This document shows positions 20,271-30,042 of a stretch of DNA of 64,000 nucleotides, in pieces. Made by a program: the position numbers and the translations under genes. The notes below the pieces were generated by a model that made no database searches, was not told where the DNA came from, and was given only the letters and a program-made list of their open reading frames with translations. The number at the start of each line of letters is the position of its first letter. Position 1 is the stretch's first letter. Origin of the DNA: Gordonia sp. 'Campus' (lineage in GTDB: Bacteria > Actinomycetota > Actinomycetes > Mycobacteriales > Mycobacteriaceae); the NCBI RefSeq assembly GCF_022206305.1, contig NZ_JAKOIW010000004.1, positions 210,188-274,187 on the forward strand, read 5' to 3'.

Positions 20271-21070
20271 CCGTGCGCAAGAAGGGCACACAGCGCGCCT
20301 CGCGCGGGACCATCGCGGTCCGGGGGTATGGCCTGACGCCGTGGTCGCGCGCCTTCGTCGACGTGGTCGAGGGCCGGGGCACCGATGGTGAATCGGTCGC
20401 GGACAGCCGGCACATCACGAAGGCTCGCAGATACTTTCGCGATCGGCACGTCCGCGGCCTCCGGATCGGGGCCGGTCAGGTCTCGGCGTCGGTCGAGGGC
20501 ACCCAACTCGATCCGTTCGACGTCATCCTGACCACCCGCAGCGTCGACACCGCGACGGTGGCCGGACTCCTCCGTGAGCGCGGGGCGGTCGAGGAGCTCA
20601 TGCGGCTGACGCGCGGCGAGCAACCTCCGACGCTGGGTGAACTGCTGGTCCCGACGGAATCGGCGGACGTCGGCACCGACTGCACGTGCCCGGACGAGGC
20701 GCCACGCTGTATCCATGCGCTCGTCACCTGCTACGAGGTGGCCGCCGAGATCGACCGCTCTCCGCTGACGCTCCTCACCGTGATGGGCACCGATCTCCGT
20801 GCCCTGCTCGCAGAGATCGATTCGCGTCCAGCCGGTTCACCGGCCCCCGACGACGCCGGGCCATCGGACTCGCTGCGGCCGGACGACTTCTACGGCACCA
20901 CGGCCACGCTGCCACCACTGCCGTCCCCGCCGCGCATGAACCCGCTGACCGCACTAGACGGTGCGGAATTGCGCGCCGCCCTGCGTGCGACCGGTGTGGC
21001 GCCCGCGGACATCGCCGAGACCGTCGACGAGCTGGGCGACCTGTACGACCGCCTCACCGCCGACGATTGA
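20267..21070 (+). CDS. SWIM zinc-finger protein, partner of the SNF2 helicase
   Basis: 267 residues. The SWIM motif is CTCPDEAPRCIHALVTCYEV (about residues 144-163), with the CxC...CxH zinc ligands. The N-terminal part carries a basic region and the C-terminal 60 residues a helical segment. SWIM proteins bind DNA or protein and in bacteria are typically encoded next to SNF2 ATPases; the 4-bp overlap with helZ suggests equal synthesis and a shared complex (inference). Confidence 0.85.
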   Translation: MTVRKKGTQRASRGTIAVRGYGLTPWSRAFVDVVEGRGTDGESVADSRHITKARRYFRDRHVRGLRIGAGQVSASVEGTQLDPFDVILTTRSVDTATVAGLLRERGAVEELMRLTRGEQPPTLGELLVPTESADVGTDCTCPDEAPRCIHALVTCYEVAAEIDRSPLTLLTVMGTDLRALLAEIDSRPAGSPAPDDAGPSDSLRPDDFYGTTATLPPLPSPPRMNPLTALDGAELRAALRATGVAPADIAETVDELGDLYDRLTADD

Positions 21071-21079
21071 CCCCCCGCG

Positions 21080-21124
21080 TTTCGTAGCAACAATGCGCGC
21101 CATAGGCACATTGTTGCTACGAAA
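21080..21124. terminator. Long perfect hairpin between convergent genes
   Basis: Arms 21080-21095 and 21109-21124 are exact 16-nt inverted repeats (TTTCGTAGCAACAATG and its complement); pairing can continue inward with one mismatch. It separates the SWIM gene (plus) from nrdF (minus). Much lower in GC than its surroundings; no U-tract beyond the three terminal T on the minus-strand side. Confidence 0.65.
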
Positions 21125-21136
21125 TCCCGAGTGGGA

Positions 21137-22216
<1,080 letters not shown>

Positions 22217-24412
22217 TCACAACATGCAGCTGACGCAGCCCTCCACCTCGGTCCCCTCGAGCGCGATCTGGCGCAGACGGATGTAGTACAGCGTCTTGAT
22301 CCCCTTGCGCCATGCGTAGATCTGCGCCTTGTTGACGTCGCGAGTGGTGGCGGTGTCCTTGAAGAACAACGTCAGACTCAGACCCTGATCGACGTGCTGC
22401 GTGGCCGCGGCGTAGGTGTCGATGATCTTCTCGTACCCGATCTCGTACGCGTCCTGGTAGTACTCCAGGTTCTCGTTGGTCATGTACGGCGCCGGGTAGT
22501 AGACGCGACCGATCTTGCCTTCCTTGCGGATCTCGATCTTCGCGGCGACCGGGTGGATGGAGCTGGTCGAGTGGTTGATGTAGCTGATCGAACCGGTCGG
22601 CGGCACCGCCTGCAGGTTCTGGTTGTAGATGCCGTCGCGCTGGACGGCGTCTTTCAGCTCACGCCAGTCGTCCTGGGTCGGGATGTGGATTCCGGCCTGG
22701 CCGAACAGATCCCGTACCTTCTGGGTCTCCGGCTCCCACACCTGGTTGGTGTACTTGTCGAAGAACTCACCGCTGGCGTACTTCGACTTCTCGAAGCCGG
22801 TGAACGCCCGGCCCCGCTCTCGCGCGATCTTGTTCGACGCCCGCAGCGCGTGGAACAGGACCGTGTAGAAGTAGATGTTCGTGAAGTCAATGCCCTCGTC
22901 GCTGCCGTAAAAGACCCGCTCGCGCGCCAAGTATCCGTGCAGGTTCATCTGCCCGAGGCCGATGGCATGGGAGTTGTTGTTGCCGAACTCGATCGAGGGC
23001 ACGGACGTGATCGAGGTCTGGTCACTCACCGCGGTGAGGCCCCGGATCGCGGTCTCGATGGTCTGACCGATGTCGGGTGAATCCATCGTCTTGGCGATGT
23101 TCAGCGACCCCAGGTTGCACGAGATGTCCTTGCCCACTTCGGCGTAGGACAGGTCGTCGTTGAAGGTCGACGGCGTCGACACCTGCAGGATCTCCGAGCA
23201 CAGGTTGGAGTGCGTGATCTTGCCGTCGATCGGGTTGGCCCGGTTCACCGTGTCCTCGAACATGATGTACGGGTAGCCCGACTCGAACTGGAGCTCGGCG
23301 AGGGTCTGGAAGAACTCGCGCGCCTTGATCTTGGTCTTGCGGATTCGACGATCCTCGACCATCTCGTGGTACTTGTCCGTCACGTTGACGTCGGCGAACG
23401 GGACGCCGTAGACGCGCTCGACGTCGTACGGACTGAACAGGTACATGTCGTCGTTGGCCTTGGCCAGCTCGAACGTGATGTCGGGGATCACCACCCCGAG
23501 CGACAGCGTCTTGATGCGGATCTTCTCGTCGGCGTTCTCACGCTTGGTGTCGAGGAAGCGGTAGATGTCGGGGTGGTGGGCGTGCAGGTACACCGCACCC
23601 GCGCCTTGACGCGCGCCGAGCTGGTTGGCGTAGGAGAACGAGTCCTCGAGCAGCTTCATGATCGGGATGACACCCGAACTCTGGTTCTCGATCTTCTTGA
23701 TCGGCGCGCCGTGCTCACGGATGTTGCTGAGCAGCAACGCGACTCCACCGCCCCGCTTGGACAACTGCAGTGCCGAGTTGATCGACCGGCCGATCGACTC
23801 CATGTTGTCCTCGATGCGGAGCAGGAAGCACGAGACCGGCTCACCACGCTGCTTCTTGCCGGAGTTGAGGAACGTCGGCGTCGCCGGCTGGAACCGGCCC
23901 GAGATGATCTCGTCGACGAGGTTGCGAGCGAGCGCGGTGTCGCCGTCGGCCAGGGTCAGCGCGACCATGCACACACGGTCCTCGAAGCGCTCGAGGTACC
24001 GCTTGCCGTCGAAGGTCTTCAGCGTGTAGCTCGTGTAGTACTTGAACGCCCCCAGGAAGGTCGGGAAGCGGAACTTCTTGCCGTAGGCGTGATCGAAGAG
24101 TTCGTTCACGAACGCACGGTCGTACTTCGCGAGGACCTCGGGCTCGTAGTAGTTCTCCTCGATGAGGTAGTCGAGCTTCTCGTCGCGGTCGTGGAAGAAG
24201 ACGGTGTTCTGGTTGACGTGCTGCAGGAAGTACTGGTTCGCGGCCTCGCGATCCTTGTCGAACTGGATCTTGCCGTCGGCGTCGTACAGGTTGAGCATCG
24301 CGTTGAGCGCGTGGTAGTCGAGCTCGCCCGGCTCGTGGCCCGAGGGACCGGCGTGTACGCCCGACTTGCTGGCTGAAGTGGTGTCCGAGACGGCGGCGGC
24401 GGTGGGCGACAC
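22217..24412 (-). CDS. nrdE: Ribonucleoside-diphosphate reductase subunit alpha, class Ib
   Basis: 731 residues from the GTG at 24412 (AGGAG upstream); an open frame continuing to 25138 covers nrdI in another frame and is rejected. The active-site Cys lie in [19 protein letters not shown] and [15 protein letters not shown]; the radical-relay motif is in [20 protein letters not shown], and the C-terminal redox pair is CVSCML, reduced by NrdH. There is no ATP-cone, as expected for class Ib. Reduces ribonucleoside diphosphates to deoxy forms. Part of the nrdHIEF operon. Confidence 0.96.
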   Translation of the reverse strand: MSPTAAAVSDTTSASKSGVHAGPSGHEPGELDYHALNAMLNLYDADGKIQFDKDREAANQYFLQHVNQNTVFFHDRDEKLDYLIEENYYEPEVLAKYDRAFVNELFDHAYGKKFRFPTFLGAFKYYTSYTLKTFDGKRYLERFEDRVCMVALTLADGDTALARNLVDEIISGRFQPATPTFLNSGKKQRGEPVSCFLLRIEDNMESIGRSINSALQLSKRGGGVALLLSNIREHGAPIKKIENQSSGVIPIMKLLEDSFSYANQLGARQGAGAVYLHAHHPDIYRFLDTKRENADEKIRIKTLSLGVVIPDITFELAKANDDMYLFSPYDVERVYGVPFADVNVTDKYHEMVEDRRIRKTKIKAREFFQTLAELQFESGYPYIMFEDTVNRANPIDGKITHSNLCSEILQVSTPSTFNDDLSYAEVGKDISCNLGSLNIAKTMDSPDIGQTIETAIRGLTAVSDQTSITSVPSIEFGNNNSHAIGLGQMNLHGYLARERVFYGSDEGIDFTNIYFYTVLFHALRASNKIARERGRAFTGFEKSKYASGEFFDKYTNQVWEPETQKVRDLFGQAGIHIPTQDDWRELKDAVQRDGIYNQNLQAVPPTGSISYINHSTSSIHPVAAKIEIRKEGKIGRVYYPAPYMTNENLEYYQDAYEIGYEKIIDTYAAATQHVDQGLSLTLFFKDTATTRDVNKAQIYAWRKGIKTLYYIRLRQIALEGTEVEGCVSCML

Positions 24413-24513
24413 GACAGATGACTCCTGCAGGTAGTGGTGGCTGAAACCGAGGGCCGGTGCGGCCAGAGTATTGGTGGGGTGTGACAGGGGCCGGGCCGAC
24501 GCTGGCGCGCAGG

Positions 24514-24978
24514 TCAGGCAGGCGAGGCGTGCAGCGACATGTCTGTCGCGAACGCCGGACTCAGGGCGAAGTCGGCGAGCCCCGCACGAACGCGGTCGAC
24601 GTCGTCGGGCGTGCCCATCAGCTCGAATCGGTAGAGGTAGGGCACGCGGCATTTCCGCGCGATGATGTCGCCGGCGTAGCAGAACTCCTCGCCGAAGTTC
24701 GTGTTGCCCGCCGCGATCACCCCCCTGATCAGCGATCGGTTGTGCTCGTCGTTGAGGAAGCGGATGACCTGCTTGGGCACGTGACCGCCGGGTTGCCCCG
24801 TCGCCTTGCCGCCGCCGTAGGTCGGGCACACGAGCACATACGGCTCGTCCACACGGAAAACACCGGTCCGATCGAGCAGCGGGATGCGCACGGCGCGCAT
24901 GCCCAGCTTCTCGACGAACCGGTGGGTGTTCTCCGAGACAGAGGAGAAGTACACGATCAACGGCGATACAGCCGCCAT
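24514..24978 (-). CDS. nrdI: Flavodoxin-like protein NrdI
   Basis: 154 residues. The FMN phosphate-binding loop is [16 protein letters not shown] (about residues 10-25), followed by [19 protein letters not shown] (about 50-68) and [19 protein letters not shown]. NrdI supplies oxidant to assemble the Mn(III)2-tyrosyl cofactor of NrdF. A strong ribosome site (GGAGGAG) precedes the ATG. Gaps of 101 bp to nrdE and 192 bp to nrdH show no other gene. Confidence 0.94.
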   Translation of the reverse strand: MAAVSPLIVYFSSVSENTHRFVEKLGMRAVRIPLLDRTGVFRVDEPYVLVCPTYGGGKATGQPGGHVPKQVIRFLNDEHNRSLIRGVIAAGNTNFGEEFCYAGDIIARKCRVPYLYRFELMGTPDDVDRVRAGLADFALSPAFATDMSLHASPA

Positions 24979-25170
24979 GTCTCCTCCAACGCTGCTCGGT
25001 CTCGTGGATGTCCCGCGCCCGACACTGCGGCGCGGGGGTCATGGTCTTCAACGCCGTGGGCGGCGCGACCATTTCCTCGATGGACTTCCGCGACGCGGCG
25101 GATCCGGCTTCCCCGTCGGACCTCGACCTGCGTCGCAAGCCGGCATCACCGTCGTGGTGACACCGACGGG

Positions 25171-25404
25171 TCAGGCTGCTGCGGTGGCGAGCGCCTTGAT
25201 GCGGTCGGGACGGAAGCCCGACCAGTGGGAGTCACCGGCGACCACGACGGGCGCCTGCAGGTAGCCGAGAGCCATGACGTAGTCGCGCGCCTCGGGGTCC
25301 TCGGTGATGTCGACGACGTCGTAGGCCAGCCCCTGCTTGTCGAGGGCCTTGTAGGTGGCGTTGCACTGGACACATGCCGGCTTGGTGTAGACGGTGATCG
25401 ACAT
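25171..25404 (-). CDS. nrdH: Glutaredoxin-like NrdH redoxin
   Basis: 77 residues. The redox motif is CVQC (residues 11-14) in [17 protein letters not shown], and the thioredoxin-reductase-type docking region [11 protein letters not shown] is near the end. It delivers electrons from thioredoxin reductase to NrdE. It is the first gene of nrdHIEF, with ribosome site GAGGAG and two NrdR boxes upstream at 25545-25591. Confidence 0.95.
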   Translation of the reverse strand: MSITVYTKPACVQCNATYKALDKQGLAYDVVDITEDPEARDYVMALGYLQAPVVVAGDSHWSGFRPDRIKALATAAA

Positions 25405-25756
25405 TCGGTGGTGCTCCTCGGGTCGTAGTAATCGCCGGTGACGTGCGGTTTCCCAGCGTGAAGATAGTGATCCGCATCACCACCTCCGAGGCTTTCTCCG
25501 AGTGGTTCAACCGCAGCTCGTCGTCCGCCTGACTGGTAAAGCAAACACTACACCTAGTGGCTGACATTTCTGACCACCACAAGGGGTTGTGAATAACATT
25601 GATGGAAGACGTGCAGGTCGGAGCGGTGCACGATCACAAATCCGGGCGTGTCCACCGCGTGTTCGGCGTGTCGCTCACAAGTTGTCCCGAGGCGGTCCAC
25701 AACATGTCCACCGACCATCCACATCCGGGGGCCAGCCCTTTCCCATCCCCGAACGC
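25405..25756. other. Non-coding region upstream of nrdH
   Basis: Contains the nrdHIEF leader (25405-25540), tandem NrdR boxes (25545-25591) and about 160 bp with no convincing gene. A -10-like TGTAGTGT reads on the minus strand inside the first box, but no clear -35 was found. Small open frames here have poor codon use and no ribosome site. Confidence 0.5.
25545..25591 (-). promoter_or_regulatory. Tandem NrdR boxes of the nrdHIEF promoter
   Basis: Box 1 is CACTA-CACC-TAGTG (25546-25559), close to the NrdR consensus (ACACWATATATWGTGT). Box 2 is CACAA-GGGG-TTGTG (25578-25591). Their starts are 32 bp apart, about three helical turns, the usual spacing for cooperative NrdR binding. NrdR is the ATP-cone repressor of ribonucleotide reductase genes. 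Box 1 fits better than box 2. Confidence 0.75.
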
Positions 25757-25797
25757 GACGCCGCCGCGCCGGGCCGGGGCCCGGACGCGGCGGCGTC
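25757..25797 (-). terminator. GC-rich hairpin after the FMN reductase gene
   Basis: GACGCCGCCGCG (25757-25768) pairs with CGCGGCGGCGTC (25786-25797), and the stem continues inward with CCGGG/CCCGG across one bulged base. It lies directly downstream of the gene ending at 25816 on the minus strand and upstream of the nrd promoter, so it would insulate the two. No U-tract. Confidence 0.6.
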
Positions 25798-25815
25798 GGT
25801 TCAAGGGGTGCGGAC

Positions 25816-26373
25816 TCAGGCGCTGACAGCGACCTCGTCGACCAGTCGGGTCACCGAGGCGACGATCTGCTCCACGACGGTCGGGTCGGTGAGACCCCCC
25901 TCGGGCAGCGCCGGGATCTGCAATCCCAGATCGGCTTCCTCCACCGCGCGGCCGCCGGCCACACCCACGGACTTCCGGGTGTCCTCGCGCGTCCATGCCC
26001 CGCCGTACTGCCCCAGCGCCGCGCTCAGGACCGCGACGGGCTTACCGGAGAGGGCACCGACGCCGTAGGGACGCGAGAGCCAGTCGATGGCGTTCTTCAG
26101 CGCGGCCGGGATGGTGCCGTTGTACTCCGGGGTGGCGATCAGCACCGCGTCGGCCGCACCGACGACCTTGCGCAGCTCCTCGACACCGGCGTGGAGTCGA
26201 TCCTCGACATCGATGTCCTCGCTGTAGAACGGCAGCGAGCCGAGGTCGTCGACCACAGTGATGTGCACACCGGCAGGGGCGTTGTCCGCCGCGATGTGCG
26301 CGAGCTGACGATTGACCGATGCAGCACGCAGACTTCCGACCAGGGCTACCAGTTCGACGACTCGGTCCGACAT
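25816..26373 (-). CDS. NAD(P)H-dependent FMN reductase, Rv3054c-like
   Basis: 185 residues from the ATG at 26373 (AGAGGA upstream); an earlier ATG in frame lies in the TetR operator region. Flavodoxin-like fold with VALVGSLRAASVNRQLAHIA (about residues 7-26, FMN phosphate loop) and ATPEYNGTIPAALKNAIDWLSRP (about 77-99), the block of SsuE/ArsH/azoreductase-type reductases. It reduces free flavin or quinones with NAD(P)H. A TetR gene is divergent with a palindromic operator between them, so the regulator probably controls this gene. Confidence 0.85.
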   Translation of the reverse strand: MSDRVVELVALVGSLRAASVNRQLAHIAADNAPAGVHITVVDDLGSLPFYSEDIDVEDRLHAGVEELRKVVGAADAVLIATPEYNGTIPAALKNAIDWLSRPYGVGALSGKPVAVLSAALGQYGGAWTREDTRKSVGVAGGRAVEEADLGLQIPALPEGGLTDPTVVEQIVASVTRLVDEVAVSA

Positions 26374-26427
26374 GTGATTCCTCTCGATGGGGCGCGGGGT
26401 CCGTGACGGACCGTGGCTACAGCATTC

Positions 26428-26453
26428 ATTAACCGGACCAGGGTCCGATTGAT
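26428..26453. promoter_or_regulatory. Palindromic TetR-type operator
   Basis: The core CGGACC-AG-GGTCCG (26434-26447) is a perfect inverted repeat and the symmetry extends outward as ATTAAC/GATTGAT with mismatches. It lies between the divergent FMN reductase and TetR genes. A -35-like TTGATT (26449-26454) for the regulator overlaps its right edge, 19 bp before TACGCT (26474-26479), so binding would block both promoters. Confidence 0.7.
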
Positions 26454-26485
26454 TCCGGGTCGGGGTCAAGAGTTACGCTCATCAC

Positions 26486-27112
26486 GTGCCGAATGGGCCC
26501 GACCACTCCCCGCTCCACATCTCGCTCGACTCGCCGGGGACCGAACGTGCCGACGCCGCGCGTAATCGGCGTCTGTTGCTGGCTGCCGCCAAGAATCTGA
26601 TCGACCACCACGGCGCTGCCGCCGTGACGATGGAAGCGGTCGCCCGGGAGGCCGGTGTGGGCAAGGGCACGGTCTTCCGCCGCTTCGGCAGCCGCACCGG
26701 ACTCATGCTCGCGCTCCTCGACCACAGCGAATCCGAGATCCAGCAGGCCTATCTGTCCGGTCCGGAACCGCTGGGGCCGGGCGCGCCCCCGCTCGATCGC
26801 CTCTGCGCTTACGGTCGCGCGCGCCTCAAGCTCACCGCCGATCACCTCGACATCCTGCTCGAGGCCGGGGCCGGCGCGGAGGACTTCATGACGCACCCGG
26901 TGGCCCGGACCTCCACTCAGCACGTACAGATCCTTCTGCGCCAGTTGGGTTTCGACGACGCTCTGGACTTCATGTCGCTGGCTGTGCAGGGTCCGCTCTC
27001 GGCCAGTTCGGTCCGCTACCTCATGGTCGACGTCGGCCTGGACCTCGAGACGATCACCGAGCAGTGGCAGGAGATGGTGACCGCACTCGTCGCCGGGCAC
27101 GACCGCTTCTGA
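26486..27112 (+). CDS. TetR/AcrR family transcriptional regulator, Rv3055-like
   Basis: 208 residues. The N-terminal helix-turn-helix is clear: NRRLLLAAAKNLIDHHGAAA (about residues 28-47) then VTMEAVAREAGVGKGTVFRR (about 48-67). The C-terminal ligand domain has no recognised signature. The start GTG at 26486 has TACGCT 6 nt upstream and no ribosome site (leaderless). Likely represses itself and the divergent FMN reductase through the operator at 26428-26453; the urate hydroxylase 76 bp downstream has its own promoter. Ligand unknown. Confidence 0.88.
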   Translation: MPNGPDHSPLHISLDSPGTERADAARNRRLLLAAAKNLIDHHGAAAVTMEAVAREAGVGKGTVFRRFGSRTGLMLALLDHSESEIQQAYLSGPEPLGPGAPPLDRLCAYGRARLKLTADHLDILLEAGAGAEDFMTHPVARTSTQHVQILLRQLGFDDALDFMSLAVQGPLSASSVRYLMVDVGLDLETITEQWQEMVTALVAGHDRF

Positions 27113-27188
27113 GCGCCGCCCACGACGACGGTGAGTGCTCGACCACTCGCCGCGCGCCGGGGCCCGCGGACACCTAGCCTTGGTTCCT

Positions 27189-28346
27189 GTGAAAGCAGTG
27201 ATCATCGGTGCGGGGATGGGCGGGACGTCCGCGGCCATCGCGCTACGGCAGCTCGGACACGACGTCGAGGTGTATGAACAGGTCACCGAGAACAAGCCGG
27301 TCGGTGCGGCGATCTCGGTGTGGTCCAACGGTGTCAGGTGCCTCGATCACCTCGGTCTCGGCAACGAGACCGCCGCGCTCGGCGGGATCATCGACTCGAT
27401 GAGTTACATCGACGCCTTCACCGGTGAGACGATGTGCCGTTTCAGCATGGCCCCGCTGATCGACGAGGTGGGCCGACGCCCCTATCCGATCGCGCGCGCC
27501 GAGCTGCAGCTCATGCTGATGAACGCCTTCGGTCACGACGACATCCACTTCGGCAAGAGAATGGTCGCCCTGCACGACGGGCCCGAGAACGCGACCGTCG
27601 AATTCGCCGATGGCACAACCGCATCAGGTGACATCGTGATCGCCGCCGACGGCGCGCGGTCACTGGCCCGCGATCACGTACTGGGTCGGGATGTCGAGCG
27701 ACGTTACGCAGGCTACGTCAACTTCAACGGACTCGTGCCGATCGACGAACGCATCGGACCGGCAACCGAATGGACGACGTACGTGGGTGATTCGCGCCGC
27801 GTGTCGGTGATGCCGGTGGCCGACGATCGTTTCTACTTCTTCTTCGATGTCACCGTGCCCGAGGGCCTTCCGTTCGAACGCGGGGCCGCCCGCGACGTAC
27901 TCGCGGAAGAATTCGCGGGCTGGGCACCGGGAGTGCAGACCCTCATCGAGACGCTGGACCCCGACACCACCAACCGGGTCGAGATCTTCGACGTCGACCC
28001 GTTCCACACCTGGATCAAGGGTCGGATCGCCCTGCTCGGCGACGCCGCCCACAACACGACCCCCGACATCGGGCAGGGAGGGTGCTCGGCGATGGAGGAT
28101 GCCATCGCCCTGCAGTTCGCATTCCGCGACCATCCGGACGATCCGCTGGCGGCACTGTCGGCCTACGAGTCGTCGCGTACCGAGCGGGCCGCGGATCTTG
28201 TGCTGCGTGCGCGCAAGCGCAGCGACGTCACCCACGGCAAGGACCCCGAGGCCACCGCAGCCTGGTACGAAGAACTCCGGCACGAGGACGGCACGAACAT
28301 CATCCGCGGCATCGTCGGCAACATCGTCGGGGGTCCGCTCACCTGA
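27189..28346 (+). CDS. hpxO: FAD-dependent urate hydroxylase (HpxO-like)
   Basis: 385 residues, matching Klebsiella HpxO (384) closely from end to end. The start GTG at 27189 is preceded by TAGCCT (27175-27180) and no ribosome site. FAD-binding GAGMGG is residues 7-12; KPVGAAISVWSNGV (about 37-50) and GDAAHNTTPDIGQGG (about 280-294) are nearly identical to HpxO, as is RRYAGYVNFNGLV. The enzyme converts urate to 5-hydroxyisourate with NADH and oxygen. No other urate-pathway gene is in the window. General salicylate-hydroxylase-like enzymes are the alternative, less likely given these blocks. Confidence 0.82.
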   Translation: MKAVIIGAGMGGTSAAIALRQLGHDVEVYEQVTENKPVGAAISVWSNGVRCLDHLGLGNETAALGGIIDSMSYIDAFTGETMCRFSMAPLIDEVGRRPYPIARAELQLMLMNAFGHDDIHFGKRMVALHDGPENATVEFADGTTASGDIVIAADGARSLARDHVLGRDVERRYAGYVNFNGLVPIDERIGPATEWTTYVGDSRRVSVMPVADDRFYFFFDVTVPEGLPFERGAARDVLAEEFAGWAPGVQTLIETLDPDTTNRVEIFDVDPFHTWIKGRIALLGDAAHNTTPDIGQGGCSAMEDAIALQFAFRDHPDDPLAALSAYESSRTERAADLVLRARKRSDVTHGKDPEATAAWYEELRHEDGTNIIRGIVGNIVGGPLT

Positions 28347-28363
28347 GCGGCGGACCGGCCGAA

Positions 28364-29839
28364 TCACTCCTCCGCGGGTGCGAGGCCGGTGGTCTGTAGC
28401 CCGTCGTGGGCCACGAGCGCCGCGTCACGCGACAGCGTGGGACCGGGCGCGAGCAGGGACACGACCGACCATGGAGCTCTCGCGGGCGAGTCCCCGAGCC
28501 CCAACACCCCGCCCGTCTCGAAATCCGGAATGCCGAACCGTACGCCGGAATCGTTGACGTAGAACAGTGATTCGGTACGCGTGCTCGTCGGCTCGTCACC
28601 GGTCACCTGCAGGTACTCACCCGACCCCGGCGGTACGTACACCGCGTCCAGACCCGGGCCGGCACCGTCGGCGGAGGTGAGCCGCACCGGAATCGCATCA
28701 CCGTCCAGCGGGAGCCCGCGGCCGGCGAGCAGGGTGGTCTGGGCGCGCGGCTCACCGCCACCGCGGGTCCAGGTCCGGCACAGCGTCGGATCGTCGCCGA
28801 CGGAGAGCAGCGACGGTGAGAGTTCGGGGAAATCCGCGACCGGTACCGTGCGGACGTTCTCCAGCGCCGCCAGCCGTCCGGGCGGCACGGTGGCCACCGG
28901 CGCAGCGCCGTCGGAGTCGGCCAGCCGCAGGATCTCCGCCGTCGGGGCGCTGATCTCCTGCACACCGTCGCGCAGAACCAGGTGATACGTCGGCGTGTCG
29001 TCCACGCCGACCGATTTCACCACCGATCCCACGGTCGATCCCTCGACGGCCCCGGGCCGGCCGGCGCCGGGAATCGTGGGGACCTCGAGCGGGTCCACGA
29101 GAGGGAACGTGTTGAGCAGTCCCGCCGTCATCCGTCGTGGAGCGACGCCGTCGAGCCCGAGCGCCCGCAGAACCGGTGCGCTGCCGGTGTCGACGGAGGC
29201 GCGGACCGGACCCCATGCACCGTTCCGGAACAACTGGTACACCAGGAACGTCTCGGCGCCGTCGGTGACGAGCGCGGCGTCCGCGGGACGAGCGAGACCC
29301 ACGGAGTCGTCGAGGTGCGGAGCGTCGGCGATGACCGTCTGTTCGATCGACTCGGTGGGGCCGTTCGTCGACACCGTCGACGAATCACACACCGTCCACG
29401 TGGAGGTGCCCGCATGGGTGGACCCCGGTAGCGACGCCGGCGCGCCGGGGATGCCGAGCAGCGGACCGCGCGGATAAGGCGACAACTTGTTGTCCCCCAC
29501 CGACGTCGGCGACTCCGAGCTGCCGGTGATCAAGCGTGCCGAGGCGAGGTTCAGGACCGGGTGCAGAGTGTCGTCGATGAGCACGTAGGTGCTGCCGCTG
29601 TTCTTGCTGACGATGATCGAGGCGTCGCCGACCGACCCCTGGGGTCGGATGAGTCCCCAGATCCCACACCCGCCGAGAACCAGCAAGCCGAGGACGGTTC
29701 CGACGAGGAGCGCCTGCAGCTGCGACCGCATCGGATCGTGCAGCATGCGCACGTCGCGCCGGACGAGTGCGTGCTCGAGCCGCTTGATGAGGAAGCGGTA
29801 GCCGTTGACCTGGGCCTTGGTCGTCAGCTGACGTGCCAC
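28364..29839 (-). CDS. eccB: Type VII secretion membrane protein EccB
   Basis: 491 residues from the GTG at 29839 (GGGGGAG upstream); the frame open to 30421 runs over eccE. EccB landmarks: cytoplasmic QLTTKAQVNGYRFLIKRLEH (4-23), one membrane segment about 42-64, then a large periplasmic domain with four R1-R4-like repeats and the paired Cys (WTVCDSS and LCRTW). It is a core ESX membrane-complex subunit. The gene is divergent from eccE and lacks eccC, eccD, mycP or esx neighbours, so it must work with subunits encoded elsewhere, or be a remnant. Confidence 0.88.
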   Translation of the reverse strand: MARQLTTKAQVNGYRFLIKRLEHALVRRDVRMLHDPMRSQLQALLVGTVLGLLVLGGCGIWGLIRPQGSVGDASIIVSKNSGSTYVLIDDTLHPVLNLASARLITGSSESPTSVGDNKLSPYPRGPLLGIPGAPASLPGSTHAGTSTWTVCDSSTVSTNGPTESIEQTVIADAPHLDDSVGLARPADAALVTDGAETFLVYQLFRNGAWGPVRASVDTGSAPVLRALGLDGVAPRRMTAGLLNTFPLVDPLEVPTIPGAGRPGAVEGSTVGSVVKSVGVDDTPTYHLVLRDGVQEISAPTAEILRLADSDGAAPVATVPPGRLAALENVRTVPVADFPELSPSLLSVGDDPTLCRTWTRGGGEPRAQTTLLAGRGLPLDGDAIPVRLTSADGAGPGLDAVYVPPGSGEYLQVTGDEPTSTRTESLFYVNDSGVRFGIPDFETGGVLGLGDSPARAPWSVVSLLAPGPTLSRDAALVAHDGLQTTGLAPAEE

Positions 29840-30042
29840 GACTCCCCCTGTCCGAACCCGTCTCCCCGTCGCAGCGCAGCGTCGGCGGGAAAGGGTTGTG
29901 ATCTCCTGCGGCATACCCCCTGCCGCGCGGTAGTAGCCTAACCGACAACCGGGCCCCCGACGTGTGGGGCTCCACTGCCTGTGCACACCCGCGAGAGGCG
30001 GGTGAACAGGTGATCGGCGACGGTGATCGAGGGGGTCGAACC
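29840..30042. promoter_or_regulatory. Divergent eccB-eccE promoter region
   Basis: 203 bp with no gene. A near-palindromic TAGCCTA around 29935-29941 can be read as TAGCCT on the plus strand and TAGGCT on the minus strand, so the two promoters may share or overlap their -10 elements. No repressor palindrome was recognised. Confidence 0.4.

Noticed and set aside
24413-25138. Long N-terminal extension of nrdE
   Set aside because: The open frame runs over nrdI in another frame, gives atypical Arg-rich sequence, and the GTG at 24412 has a good ribosome site and the usual NrdE N-terminus.
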